Shown: positions 6,790 to 15,075, counted from the first letter of the stretch. The stretch: DNA of 32,607 nt from Candidatus Gastranaerophilales bacterium (GCA_944324055.1 CALUUV010000011.1:1-32607); one strand, 5' to 3'. Numbers and translations are program-made. The notes: generated by a model not told the origin, from the letters alone.

Positions 6790-8421
6790 TTATTTTGTTT
6801 TAACTAAATCTCTATATAATTCTTTTCTTCTTTTTTGATATGTTGGGTTTGCTAAATATTCATCATATTTACATTGTGCATTTATCCAACCGTTAGGTGT
6901 AATTTCAATAATTCTATTTGCAACTGTTTGAATAAATTGATAATCTTGAGATGTAAATAAAATTGTTCCAGTGTAGTCAATTAGTGCATTATTTAATGCT
7001 GTAATTGATTCTAAATCTAAGTGGTTGGTCGGTTCATCAAAAATAAGAACATTATTTTCTTCTACCATCATTTTAGCAAATAGGCATCTTACTTTTTCTC
7101 CACCTGATAAAACTTTTGATAATTTTTCACTTTCTTCTCCTGAGAATAACATTCTACCTAAGTAGCCTCTTAAGTAGCTTATATGTTGTTCTTTAGAGTA
7201 CTGAGCTAACCATTGAATTAAATTTAGGTCATTATCAAAATATTTTGTATTATCTTTGGGAAAATATGAATGAGTTGCAGTAACACCCCAAGTTGCACTT
7301 CCTGAATCTGGTTCTAGTTCTCCTTCTAGAATTTGGAATAATGTTGTGATTGTTAGTGGGTCTTGTGATATAAATGCAATTTTTTCACCTTGGACAACAT
7401 CTAGACTGAAATTCTTTATTAATAAATTTCCATCAATAGATTTGTTTAATCTATCAATAGTTATTACATCTTTGCCTGGAATTTTTACGTAATTAAATCT
7501 TATTCTAGGATATTGTCTAGAAGATGGTATTATTTCTTCTAATGATAATTTATCAAGCATATTTTTTCTAGATGTTGCTTGTTTTGCTTTTGATGCATTT
7601 GCACTAAATCTTGCGATAAATGCTTTTAATTCTGCAATTTTTTCTTCTGTCTTTTTGTTCTGTTCTTCTTTTTGTTTTTGTATCAGCATATTAGCTTGTG
7701 ACCAGAAAGAATAGTTTCCTGTGTATAATTGAATATTTTTATAATCAATATCAGCAATATGAGTACATACATTATCTAAGAATTTTCTATCGTGAGAAAC
7801 AACTATAACTGTATTTTGAAAATTGATTAAAAATTCTTCTAACCAAGATATTGTTTCTAAGCTTAAGTGGTTTGTAGGTTCGTCTAATAATAAAATGTCA
7901 GGGTTTCCAAATAATGCTTGTGCTAATAATACACGAACCTTTTCACTACCTGATAATTCACTCATTAAAGAATAATGTAATGAATCATCAATACCTAATT
8001 CTGATAACAATGATGCAGCCATCGAGTCAGCTTGCCAACCATCTAATTCTGCAAATCTAGTTTCTAAATCTGCAACTTTCATTCCGTCTTCATCATTAAA
8101 ATCAGGTTTTGCATATAGAGCATCTTTTTCTTTCATTACTTGATATAACTCTTTATGCCCCATAATAACGGTCTCAATAACTGGATATTCGTCAAACTCA
8201 AAATGGTTTTGTTTTAATACTGCAATTCTTTGTCCTTTTTGAATATGTACTTCTCCTGAAGTTGGTTCAATGTCTCCAGATAAAACTTTTAAAAAAGTAC
8301 TTTTTCCTGCTCCATTCGCACCGATTAAGCCATAACAATTACCTGGAGTGAATTTAATATTTACGTTTTTGAATAATACCTGAGAGCCAAAGCTTACAGT
8401 TAAGTTTTGAGTTGTTATCAT
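6790..8421 (-). CDS. ABC-F family ATP-binding protein (YbiT-like) with degenerate second nucleotide site
   Basis: A 543-residue protein with two ABC ATPase domains and no membrane segments. ABC-F proteins act on the ribosome. The sequence tracks E. coli YbiT: 'ETVIMGHKELYQVMKEKDALYA', 'ARFSANASKAKQATSR' in the interdomain linker (about 240-310), 'IRFNYVK'. Domain 1 is intact: Walker A GANGAGKST (34-42), signature LSGSE (156-160), Walker B with DEPTNH, switch SHD (209-211). Domain 2 keeps LSGGE (438-442) and 'LIFDEPTNHLDLES', but the Walker A position reads ISQDPLTITTLF (351-362), lacking the P-loop glycines and lysine, and the switch His is Gln (SQD, 491-493). Lies 28 bp downstream of a DUF115 gene on the same strand, so probably cotranscribed. 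Confidence 0.93.
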   Translation of the reverse strand: MITTQNLTVSFGSQVLFKNVNIKFTPGNCYGLIGANGAGKSTFLKVLSGDIEPTSGEVHIQKGQRIAVLKQNHFEFDEYPVIETVIMGHKELYQVMKEKDALYAKPDFNDEDGMKVADLETRFAELDGWQADSMAASLLSELGIDDSLHYSLMSELSGSEKVRVLLAQALFGNPDILLLDEPTNHLSLETISWLEEFLINFQNTVIVVSHDRKFLDNVCTHIADIDYKNIQLYTGNYSFWSQANMLIQKQKEEQNKKTEEKIAELKAFIARFSANASKAKQATSRKNMLDKLSLEEIIPSSRQYPRIRFNYVKIPGKDVITIDRLNKSIDGNLLIKNFSLDVVQGEKIAFISQDPLTITTLFQILEGELEPDSGSATWGVTATHSYFPKDNTKYFDNDLNLIQWLAQYSKEQHISYLRGYLGRMLFSGEESEKLSKVLSGGEKVRCLFAKMMVEENNVLIFDEPTNHLDLESITALNNALIDYTGTILFTSQDYQFIQTVANRIIEITPNGWINAQCKYDEYLANPTYQKRRKELYRDLVKTK

Positions 8422-8449
8422 AAGTTTTATAATTCCTATCTAGTGTATT

Positions 8450-10099
8450 TTAGTATATTATAGCAAGAAGTTTATCAATTGCCAAAATACATTTTGAGAA
8501 GAATTCATCAACCGCTTCAGGTCTTCCGGCATTTCTAGTGTATTCAATAAGTTCTAGTTGTAGATATTCATTTAACAATGCTGAGTTATTTAATATTTTT
8601 TGTATAACAAGATTTATAGGAGAATGTCCTAGTACGTGATTGTTAATATCAATAATTGCAGCTTTTTCTTTTGCAAGACAAGCTTTTAAATTTATTGAAC
8701 TTGGGGTTAATGTTTTGATTGTTTCATTAATATCTGGTTTGTTGCCATATATAATAATATTGTCAAATGATACATAATTCATTCCTTCAATGAAAGCACC
8801 AAAATCAGTTATATTATATAAATTTTTAAGTCCTTTAGTTTTTATAATTGTTTCAAATGATTTTATAAAGATAGAATAATCCTCTCTTGTTTGAATCATT
8901 CCACCATTTATTGAAGGTACTTCAATTATGTGTTTAATACTTCGATTGATTATTGCTGAATTATTTTGAATATTAATTGTATCATCATTGCAATAAGGTT
9001 TATTATCTTTGAAAGCTAAATCAACTCCACAGAAATATATTTTTTCAAAATCCATACAATTTGCACACATTAAAGATATTAATGTTGTAGTTTGTTCTGC
9101 TGGGTATAATTGAAGATTTAATTCTGGGGCATATTTTTTTATAAATAATTCATTATCAGAAAAATATATTGTTGTGCTTTTAGATTTTAATTCTGATATT
9201 GCTGTTTCTGATTTCCAATCAGTAATAATATTTAGTTTTGATGTATATTCATCGGATAAATTGTAAGTTCTTTTTATGTTCTTAGCATCTGCAAATACTG
9301 CAAAATCAGGAACGATATCGTTTTCTTCTAATGTTTTTAATGCTTTGTTTACTGCAAATATAACAAATTTATTTTGATTGTTTTTAATTGCTTCTATATT
9401 ATCTTTTAAAGATGGTCCAGCGCCTAATATAAGTGCATTTTTGTCTGCATATTTCCATTTGAAATCATCAAGAGTATAAAACTTTTTATCTAAATTTATA
9501 AATTTAATTATATTGTTAACCCAAATTTTAGATAGCACTTTGATTGTATTAATATCAACAATTTTGCTTTTAAGTTTTGAATATAATTTTTCTGAAAATT
9601 TTTCAATATCTTCTTTATAAAAAATAGATAAAATCTTTGATATTGCGAATTCTAATTTATCTTCGTTTAAATAATTAGATAAAATAAACTCAATACATTC
9701 ATCCATATTATCAGAAATAAATACTCTTTTATCTGATAAATATTGTGTTAAATCTACTGTTTCAAAAACAAATCTTAAAAATTTAGAATCTGGTTCATAT
9801 ATAACAATTTTAGATTTTGTTGCATTAAATAATTCATCAAGAATGTATCCAACTCCAAAACCAACACTTGCAATAATATCATTATGAGAAAATGCTTTCA
9901 TGTCAGCAGTAACAAGTGATTTTGCATACCCAACAGGATCAATTGTATCTTCTGTTGGAATATCTCCTTTTAAGAAAACAATATTTCCATTTAATGTTTG
10001 AACAAAAGCAATATCATTAGTACAATCTGTTATTGGTATAGATTGCAATTCTTCTTTTAAACGGTTGTTATTTAATTTGCTTAAATTCTTTTCAAACAT
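8450..10099 (-). CDS. DUF115 / motility accessory factor-like protein 1 (putative glycosyltransferase)
   Basis: A 549-residue protein of the DUF115 (MptE-like) group, which includes the 'motility accessory factors' that glycosylate flagellin in other bacteria. Visible are an N-terminal Rossmann-like part ('IIASVGFGVGYILDELF', 'IVIYEPDSKFLRFVFETVDL') and the DUF115 core ('NALILGAGPSLKDNIEAI', 'FAVNKALKTLEENDIVPDF', 'IYFCGVDLAF'). ATG 10099 is preferred over the upstream in-frame ATG at 10180, which would add a hydrophobic, non-homologous stretch overlapping queD's leader. A perfect TATAAT ends 7 nt before ATG 10099. It is paralogous to the protein encoded at 28315-30228. The flagellar link is by family and by the motor operon in this window; substrate unknown. 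Confidence 0.82.
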   Translation of the reverse strand: MFEKNLSKLNNNRLKEELQSIPITDCTNDIAFVQTLNGNIVFLKGDIPTEDTIDPVGYAKSLVTADMKAFSHNDIIASVGFGVGYILDELFNATKSKIVIYEPDSKFLRFVFETVDLTQYLSDKRVFISDNMDECIEFILSNYLNEDKLEFAISKILSIFYKEDIEKFSEKLYSKLKSKIVDINTIKVLSKIWVNNIIKFINLDKKFYTLDDFKWKYADKNALILGAGPSLKDNIEAIKNNQNKFVIFAVNKALKTLEENDIVPDFAVFADAKNIKRTYNLSDEYTSKLNIITDWKSETAISELKSKSTTIYFSDNELFIKKYAPELNLQLYPAEQTTTLISLMCANCMDFEKIYFCGVDLAFKDNKPYCNDDTINIQNNSAIINRSIKHIIEVPSINGGMIQTREDYSIFIKSFETIIKTKGLKNLYNITDFGAFIEGMNYVSFDNIIIYGNKPDINETIKTLTPSSINLKACLAKEKAAIIDINNHVLGHSPINLVIQKILNNSALLNEYLQLELIEYTRNAGRPEAVDEFFSKCILAIDKLLAIIY

Positions 10100-10106
10100 A
10101 TTTTTT

Positions 10107-10135
10107 ATTATACATAATATTTTTAGAATTGTAAA
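10107..10135 (-). promoter_or_regulatory. Promoter of DUF115 gene 1, predicted leaderless
   Basis: On the minus strand TTTACA (10135-10130), a 17-nt spacer and TATAAT (10112-10107). The expected start site is at or next to the ATG (10099), 7 nt downstream of the -10. No ribosome binding site lies between. This is the best consensus promoter of the leaderless set. Confidence 0.75.
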
Positions 10136-10178
10136 AAGAATAATGTTTATAATAAAATTATTAAAAAAGGAGAGAAAC

Positions 10179-10538
10179 ATGTTTGAGATAAAAGCACAAT
10201 TATATTTTTCAGCAGCTCATCACTTATTAAATTATGATGGGGAATGTGAAAACCAACATGGGCATAATTGGTTAGTTGAAGCTTATGTTAAAGGTACTGA
10301 GCTAGATAAAAGTAATATTTTAATTGATTATAAAGTATTAAAGAAAGAATTAAAGAAGGTTTTAGATTTATTAGATCATAAAGATATTAATGAACTTGAT
10401 GATTTTAAAGGAATAAGTCCAAGTAGTGAAATTCTTTCAAAATATATTTATACAAAATTGAAAGAGGTTATCCCAAATATAAGTAAAATTTCAATTTGGG
10501 AAACAGCAACATCTTGTGCAAGTTATTATGAGGATTAA
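10179..10538 (+). CDS. queD: 6-carboxy-tetrahydropterin synthase (QueD / PTPS family)
   Basis: A 119-residue member of the 6-pyruvoyl-tetrahydropterin synthase family. It converts 7,8-dihydroneopterin triphosphate to carboxytetrahydropterin on the way to queuosine (QueD), or is a related PTPS. Zinc ligands are in 'FSAAHH' (residue 14) and 'HGH' (27, 29). The catalytic Cys is C23 in C-E-N-Q-H-G-H. 'LLDHKDINEL' and 'PSSEILSKYIY' carry the conserved Asp-His and Glu, and 'WETATSCASYYE' the substrate Glu. ATG 10179 follows AAGGAG at 7 nt; an upstream in-frame start at 10065 is rejected. A TATAAT at 10148-10153 may be its -10. uppP follows after 3 nt. No queC/queE/queF in view, so QueD versus folate-linked PTPS is not certain. 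Confidence 0.88.
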   Translation: MFEIKAQLYFSAAHHLLNYDGECENQHGHNWLVEAYVKGTELDKSNILIDYKVLKKELKKVLDLLDHKDINELDDFKGISPSSEILSKYIYTKLKEVIPNISKISIWETATSCASYYED

Positions 10539-10541
10539 TAA

Positions 10542-11384
10542 ATGGAATTATTACAAATTATATTAATGGGAATAGTTCAAGGTTTGAGTGAATTTTTACC
10601 AGTTTCAAGTTCTGCTCATCTTGTATTTACATCAAATTTTTATAAAGTATTTAATAATATGCCTATACATCAACAATCTAATCAAGAAGTTTTTGTTGAT
10701 ATTATGCTTCACTTAGGAACTTTGATTGCTGTATTAATTTTCTTTAGAAAAGAAGTTATGGAAATATTAATGGCATTAATAAATGGAATTAAGACTAAAA
10801 ATTATTCAGAACATAATTGTAAATTAGGTTTATACATTATGTTAGGTACAATTGTTACTGTATTAATAGCTTATCCATTGAATGAAGTTGCAGAGAAATT
10901 GGTTTATTCTCCTGTAATTGTTGGTATATTACTTTTCATAACAGGTTTTGTATTATATTTCAGTGAAAAATATTCTGATAAAATCCAAAATAAAGCTTCT
11001 GAAATGGATTTAAAAACGTCAATTTTAATGGCGGTAGCTCAAGGTATAGCAGCATTACCAGGATTCTCTCGTTCAGGTTGGACCATTGCTACAGGTTTAT
11101 TCAATAAAGTTGACAGAGTAACTGCTGCAAGATACTCTTTTCTTTTAAGTATTCCAATTATTTTAGGTGCTTCAATGGTTTATCCATTTGTAAAAATTGA
11201 TATGAGTGAATTAGCTACATATAATTGGGTTGATATTATAATAGGAACTTTTGTTTCTGGATTTGTTGGCTATTTATGTATAAAATATTTCTTGAAGTTT
11301 TTAGCTAAATATTCTCTAAAAGTATTTGCTTATTACTGTTTTATAGTCGGAATATTTACATCAATCTTCTTTTATATAAAATAA
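10542..11384 (+). CDS. uppP: Undecaprenyl-diphosphatase (UppP/BacA)
   Basis: A 280-residue polytopic inner-membrane protein that dephosphorylates undecaprenyl pyrophosphate to recycle the lipid carrier for peptidoglycan and other envelope polymers. Both family motifs are present: 'GLSEFLPVSSSAH' near residues 14-26 and 'PGFSRSGWTIATG' near 173-185, the latter with Phe where Thr is common. About seven or eight hydrophobic helices follow the family pattern. The ATG is 3 nt after the queD stop with GAGG upstream, so the two are probably cotranscribed and translationally coupled. Downstream is the inverted repeat at 11407-11451. Confidence 0.95.
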   Translation: MELLQIILMGIVQGLSEFLPVSSSAHLVFTSNFYKVFNNMPIHQQSNQEVFVDIMLHLGTLIAVLIFFRKEVMEILMALINGIKTKNYSEHNCKLGLYIMLGTIVTVLIAYPLNEVAEKLVYSPVIVGILLFITGFVLYFSEKYSDKIQNKASEMDLKTSILMAVAQGIAALPGFSRSGWTIATGLFNKVDRVTAARYSFLLSIPIILGASMVYPFVKIDMSELATYNWVDIIIGTFVSGFVGYLCIKYFLKFLAKYSLKVFAYYCFIVGIFTSIFFYIK

Positions 11385-11406
11385 ATGAGAATATATTAAA
11401 TAATTT

Positions 11407-11451
11407 AAGGATTAATCGGATATCATGTAATTGATGAGAAGATTAATCCTT
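11407..11451 (+). promoter_or_regulatory. Inverted repeat whose loop holds the start codon of the next gene
   Basis: Perfect 11-bp arms AAGGATTAATC (11407-11417) and GATTAATCCTT (11441-11451) enclose 23 nt containing a possible -10 (TATCAT, 11421-11426) and the ATG at 11434. A short T-run follows the right arm. It may be an attenuator or terminator for uppP read-through, a translational block, or a protein-binding operator. Confidence 0.5.
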
Positions 11452-11814
11452 TTAATATTATTAATATCGGCAATATCAATACCTGTGTATTCTAAGCATT
11501 TGCACTATGAAAAAGAATATCAAGCAGTGTGGTGTAAAAATCATTGTGGGCAAACAGAATATATACTAAATGATGGTGCACGAGTTGATTGTTTGACTAA
11601 AACACATGCAGTGGAGTTTGACTTTGCATCTAAATGGGCTGAAAGCATAGGACAAGCTCTCTACTATGGAATTAAAACTCATCGTAAACCAGCTGTTGTT
11701 TTGATTTTGGAAAATCCTCAGTATGAAGATAGATATGTAACTCGATTTAAGACTGTTGCAAATTATTTATGCTTAGATTATTGGTTCATGTACGAAAAAG
11801 ACCTATATAAATAG
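11434..11814 (+). CDS. Small exported protein, possibly PD-(D/E)XK nuclease-like fold
   Basis: A 126-residue protein with a clear signal peptide (MRRLILLILLISAISIPVYS, cleavage probable near Ser20). The mature part reads 'EKEYQAVWCKNHCGQTEYILNDGARVDCLTKTHAVEFDFASKWAESIGQALYYGI'. I recall the same 'DG-x-RVDCLT ... EFDFA-x-KWAE-x-IGQ-x-LYY' pattern in many short periplasmic proteins of Gram-negative bacteria annotated only as hypothetical. Spacing of Asp, Glu-x-Asp and Lys resembles a PD-(D/E)XK core, but this is inference and no activity is claimed. An in-frame TTG one codon upstream (11431) is rejected. A TATCAT ends 7 nt before the ATG and there is no near ribosome binding site. A bulged terminator hairpin overlaps its 3' end. 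Confidence 0.7.
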   Translation: MRRLILLILLISAISIPVYSKHLHYEKEYQAVWCKNHCGQTEYILNDGARVDCLTKTHAVEFDFASKWAESIGQALYYGIKTHRKPAVVLILENPQYEDRYVTRFKTVANYLCLDYWFMYEKDLYK

Positions 11815-11820
11815 GCTTTT
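11796..11820. terminator. Bidirectional terminator between the exported protein and pit genes
   Basis: Stem AAAAG(A)CCTAT / ATAGGCTTTT with one bulged A and loop ATAA. It overlaps the stop codon of the plus-strand gene, and the A/T flanks could serve either strand. Confidence 0.55.
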
Positions 11821-11852
11821 CGTTATATTTTAAAATTAACTAATAATTTAAA

Positions 11853-12947
11853 CTAACTATATTGTCCAAATGCTGCAAGAGGTGTTTTTGCAAGTATGTA
11901 ATATAATCCTCCAGATACAACCATACAAATAGGAATAGTTAATACCCAAGCAGTGATTATACTTTTAACGATACCCCATTTTACAGCACTAGCTTTAACC
12001 ATACTACCAACACCCATAATTGCTGTTGAAATAATATGAGTAGTACTTACTGGGATACCAAAATGTGAAGCTGTTAAAATAATACCAGATGCTGACATTT
12101 CAACTGCAAAACCGTGCATTGGTTTCATCTTAACTATTTTTGAACTCATAGTTTTAATGATTCTCCAGCCTCCAGTCATTGTACCGCAAGATAATGCAAA
12201 CGCACAAATTAGGATTACCCATAAAGGAATAGAAAAATCAGTATCACCTTTCAAAAATCCAAAAGTAATCAATGATAATGTAATAATCCCCATTGTTTTT
12301 TGAGCATCGTTTGAACCGTGGCTGAATGCAAGGAATGCACAAGACACTAATTGTAATTTTCTGAATGTTCTATTTAATAATTCAGGTTTTAATCTTCCGA
12401 ATATTTTTAGTAAAGCCCATATAACTAAAAATCCAACACAAAAACCAAATATTGGAGATGTAATCATAGGAATAATTACTAAATCTAAAACATTATGTTC
12501 ATTAACAACTTCTAAAGCAGGGTGTTCAAAATGGAAAGCTGGTAATCTTAAAAGTAAATCGTATGGTTTATCAAGTAATAGATAAGCATGCATAATTGAT
12601 GCTCCTAAAAGTCCTCCAATCAATGCGTGTGAAGAACTTGAAGGGATACCAAATCTCCAAGTTATAAGTCCCCATATAATCGCACCTAGTAATGCGCATA
12701 AAATAACAAGTTGAGTAATTGCGTCATGAGCAACCATCCCAACACCAATTGTTTTTGCAACGTGAGTTCCGCATAATGCGCCGGCGCAATCAAAAAGTGC
12801 TGCATATAAAACGGCGTATCTAGGGCTAAGTGCTTTTGTTGAAATTGCCATTGAAATGGCATTTGCTGAATCGTGGAATCCGTTAATGAATTCAAATATT
12901 AACGCAACTCCAACTAATATAATTAAACATAAAATCGTTACTGTCAT
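11853..12947 (-). CDS. pit: Inorganic phosphate transporter, PiT family
   Basis: A 364-residue polytopic membrane protein of the PiT family, importing phosphate (as metal-phosphate or with a cation). The duplicated signature is visible as 'FINGFHDSANAISMAIST' near residue 20 and 'LAFSHGSNDAQKTMGIITL' in the second half. Paired 'WGLITWRFGIPSSSSHALIGG' and 'ASHFGIPVSTTHIISTAIMG' mark the two inverted repeats. The ATG comes 2 nt after the stop of the upstream DUF47 gene with no clear ribosome binding site, so translation is probably coupled. Pit-DUF47 pairs are a widespread arrangement. Specificity (phosphate versus sulfate) rests on the DUF47 neighbour. Confidence 0.93.
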   Translation of the reverse strand: MTVTILCLIILVGVALIFEFINGFHDSANAISMAISTKALSPRYAVLYAALFDCAGALCGTHVAKTIGVGMVAHDAITQLVILCALLGAIIWGLITWRFGIPSSSSHALIGGLLGASIMHAYLLLDKPYDLLLRLPAFHFEHPALEVVNEHNVLDLVIIPMITSPIFGFCVGFLVIWALLKIFGRLKPELLNRTFRKLQLVSCAFLAFSHGSNDAQKTMGIITLSLITFGFLKGDTDFSIPLWVILICAFALSCGTMTGGWRIIKTMSSKIVKMKPMHGFAVEMSASGIILTASHFGIPVSTTHIISTAIMGVGSMVKASAVKWGIVKSIITAWVLTIPICMVVSGGLYYILAKTPLAAFGQYS

Positions 12948-12949
12948 AT

Positions 12950-13588
12950 CTAACTATTCTTGAGAGCAATGTTCAAAACTTCATCCGCTACAGAATGACA
13001 TCTGTCCAATGCGTTCTCCAAGTCCTTATAAATATCTCTAAACTTAATAATTGTTACAGGGTCATATTTCCCTGAGAATAACTCACTAGTAGCTCTTAAA
13101 AGAATATCATCTCCAATAGTTTCTATTTCTTTCATTGTAGCTCTAGAGTTTGTGATATCTTTTGTTTTATGTAATTTTTTCAATAAACTTACAGTGTGAG
13201 TCATTTCAGATGTGGCTTTCATAATAATTTTGCCTTGTTGATACATTTCTTCTGTAGGCTTATCAATTTTATAAGCATAAAAATTTAAAAATGCTTGGCA
13301 GATTTTCTTATTGATTTTTCTTAGCATTGAAGCAAGTAATTGAATATCTTCTCTATCAATAGGAGTAATAAAAGTACTGTTTAATAAAGCAATACTTTCT
13401 CTTTCTAAATCACTGCCTTTACGTCTTAATATTTTTACCTGCATTAACATATCTTCATTGATACCATTTGTAAGTGCTTCATTATAAAGAATTGCACTTT
13501 TTTTGCAATTCAATGCAGCATCAACAAATAAATCAAAGAAAACTTTGTTATCTGGTGGTAAAATCTTTTCCAAAATTCCTAGTTTCAT
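12950..13588 (-). CDS. DUF47 (PhoU-like) Pit accessory protein
   Basis: A 212-residue all-helical DUF47 protein, the usual partner of PiT transporters. Conserved stretches are 'MKLGILEKILPPDNKVFFDLF', 'PIDREDIQLLASMLRKINKKI' and 'EIETIGDDILLRATSELFSGKYDPVTIIKFRDIYKDLENALDRCHSVADEV'. It is thought to regulate the transporter, as PhoU does for Pst. First gene of the DUF47-pit operon. AAGGGA precedes the ATG, and a minus-strand promoter is visible (TTGTAT, 16 nt, TATCAT). Confidence 0.92.
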   Translation of the reverse strand: MKLGILEKILPPDNKVFFDLFVDAALNCKKSAILYNEALTNGINEDMLMQVKILRRKGSDLERESIALLNSTFITPIDREDIQLLASMLRKINKKICQAFLNFYAYKIDKPTEEMYQQGKIIMKATSEMTHTVSLLKKLHKTKDITNSRATMKEIETIGDDILLRATSELFSGKYDPVTIIKFRDIYKDLENALDRCHSVADEVLNIALKNS

Positions 13589-13610
13589 ATAAAGTTCCCT
13601 TTCCTTTTTT

Positions 13611-13638
13611 ATGATAATTCAAATATGCTACGATACAA
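13611..13638 (-). promoter_or_regulatory. Promoter of the DUF47-pit operon
   Basis: On the minus strand TTGTAT (13638-13633), 16-nt spacer, TATCAT (13616-13611), with the start codon at 13588 after a leader carrying AAGGGA. Confidence 0.55.
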
Positions 13639-13681
13639 ATTAATTTTTTTTGACTGTAACAAAAATTTAAAATAATCTTTT

Positions 13682-13690
13682 TGATATAAT
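13682..13690 (+). promoter_or_regulatory. Extended -10 upstream of the TSCPD protein gene
   Basis: TGA-TATAAT is an extended -10; no good -35 is seen. It would give a leader of about 62 nt ending in the strong ribosome binding site AGGAGG. Confidence 0.5.
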
Positions 13691-13759
13691 TTGGCTACTT
13701 TTAAAATCTTTGTAATTATGTAATACTGTTGGTATTGTAAATATTTAGGAGGATTTTAA

Positions 13760-14038
13760 ATGGATTCAAAAATAGAAGTTATTCAATATCAAACACAAGG
13801 AACTTGTTCAAAATTTATAAATATTGCATTAAAAGAGGGTAAAATTGTTGATATTGAATTCATTGGCGGTTGTAATGGTAATCTTAAAGGGATATCAAAG
13901 CTTGTTACCGGTTTAACTATTGATGAAGTAATTGATAAGTTGCAGGGTATTACTTGTGGACCTAAGTCAACAAGTTGTCCAGACCAATTAGCTCAATGTT
14001 TAATACAGTATAAATCAAAATCTCTTATTACAAAGTAG
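13760..14038 (+). CDS. TSCPD domain-containing protein (TIGR03905 type)
   Basis: A 92-residue protein matching the short TSCPD family. It has the end motif 'KSTSCPDQLAQCL' and the family's 'FIGGCNGNLKGISKLVTGL' and 'GITCGPKSTS'. Five cysteines (C16, C38, C66, C73, C80) suggest metal or redox chemistry. The TSCPD domain also occurs at the C-terminus of some B12-dependent ribonucleotide reductases, but the role of the free-standing form is unknown. AGGAGG lies 7 nt upstream of the ATG. The last 11 nt overlap the convergent dgt gene. Confidence 0.9.
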   Translation: MDSKIEVIQYQTQGTCSKFINIALKEGKIVDIEFIGGCNGNLKGISKLVTGLTIDEVIDKLQGITCGPKSTSCPDQLAQCLIQYKSKSLITK

Positions 14039-15068
14039 ATTTATCTAATTCATATAAAATTTTAAGGAAAGTTTCATCGCTTGTTCCTGATATTAAAGGT
14101 CTTGGGATGAACTTTTCTTTATATTTTTCAATTGCATATTGATCAGTCATACCAGAAATATAATCAGTTACTAATCTTTCAATTCTCTTTTCATCATCAC
14201 AGTGTTGTCTCATTATATCTGTGTAGTATTCAAAAAGAGTTTTAATAATATGTCTGGCTTTGACTTCTTCTGTTTTTGCCGGGGAGTCAATATATATATT
14301 TTCAAACATCCATTTTCTTAACTTTGTTGTCATATCCCAACATTCTTCTTCCATTTTTACAAATGGTTGTCCTATTGAATTATTAATTACAGCTTCAATC
14401 ATTTTACTTAGTCTAATAGAAGGTGTTGAAGTAAAGTATTTAATACATTCATTAGGTAAATCACTTTCTGATATTATTCCGGCTCTAATAGAATCTTCTA
14501 TATCATGATTTATATATGCAATTTTATCGGCATATTGAACAATTTGAGCTTCTGGAGTTTGTGGTTTAAAACCCCAAGTATGTGTTAGAATTCCATCAAT
14601 GGTTTCTTTGCAAAGGTTCATATCTTCAAGAACTTCAACAACTCTAACGCTTTGAATATTATGATGGAAACCTCCATTAACTAGCTCATTTAATACCCCT
14701 TCGCCACAATGTCCAAAAGGTGTATGTCCTAAATCGTGTCCTAATGATATTGCCTCTGTTAAATCTTCATTTAAATCTAGAGCTCTGGCAATAGTTCTTG
14801 CAATTTGAGACACTTCAAGAGTGTGTGTAAGTCTTGTTCTAAAATGGTCATCAAAAGGAGCAAGAAAAACCTGAGTTTTATGTTTTAATCTTCTAAAGGA
14901 TTTAGAGTGCAAAATTCTATCTCTATCTCTTTGGAAGTCTGTTCTTAGATCAGATTCTTTTTCTTCTCTTTTTCTTCCTTTTGAGAATCTGCTTTTTGTA
15001 GCAAATTCACTTAGGGTATCAATTTCTCTCTGTTCAAGTTTAAATTTAATAGAATTCTTTTTTTCCAT
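14028..15068 (-). CDS. dgt: Deoxyguanosinetriphosphate triphosphohydrolase-like protein (dGTPase family, HD domain)
   Basis: A 346-residue HD-domain hydrolase that splits dNTPs to deoxynucleosides and triphosphate, so it trims the dNTP pool. N-terminal 'RTDFQRDRDRILHSKSFRRLKHKTQVF' and 'DDHFRTRLTHTLEVSQIARTIARAL' are dGTPase signatures. The metal centre is H in 'RLTHTLEV', HD in 'LGHDLGHTPFGHCGE' and D in 'IVQYADKIAYINHD'. ATG 15068 ('MEKKNSIKF') is preferred to the in-frame ATG six codons upstream, because a TATAAT ends 7 nt before it and would lie inside the longer reading frame. No ribosome binding site; a leaderless mRNA is predicted. Confidence 0.93.
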   Translation of the reverse strand: MEKKNSIKFKLEQREIDTLSEFATKSRFSKGRKREEKESDLRTDFQRDRDRILHSKSFRRLKHKTQVFLAPFDDHFRTRLTHTLEVSQIARTIARALDLNEDLTEAISLGHDLGHTPFGHCGEGVLNELVNGGFHHNIQSVRVVEVLEDMNLCKETIDGILTHTWGFKPQTPEAQIVQYADKIAYINHDIEDSIRAGIISESDLPNECIKYFTSTPSIRLSKMIEAVINNSIGQPFVKMEEECWDMTTKLRKWMFENIYIDSPAKTEEVKARHIIKTLFEYYTDIMRQHCDDEKRIERLVTDYISGMTDQYAIEKYKEKFIPRPLISGTSDETFLKILYELDKSTL

Positions 15069-15075
15069 ATTATTT

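Noticed and set aside
10065-10178. Extended queD start
   Set aside because: The extension is hydrophobic, overlaps the divergent promoter of DUF115-1, and family homology begins at ATG 10179, which has its own ribosome binding site.
10100-10180. Signal-anchor N-terminus for DUF115-1 (ATG 10180)
   Set aside because: The added residues are read from the intergenic promoter region and the paralogue lacks them.
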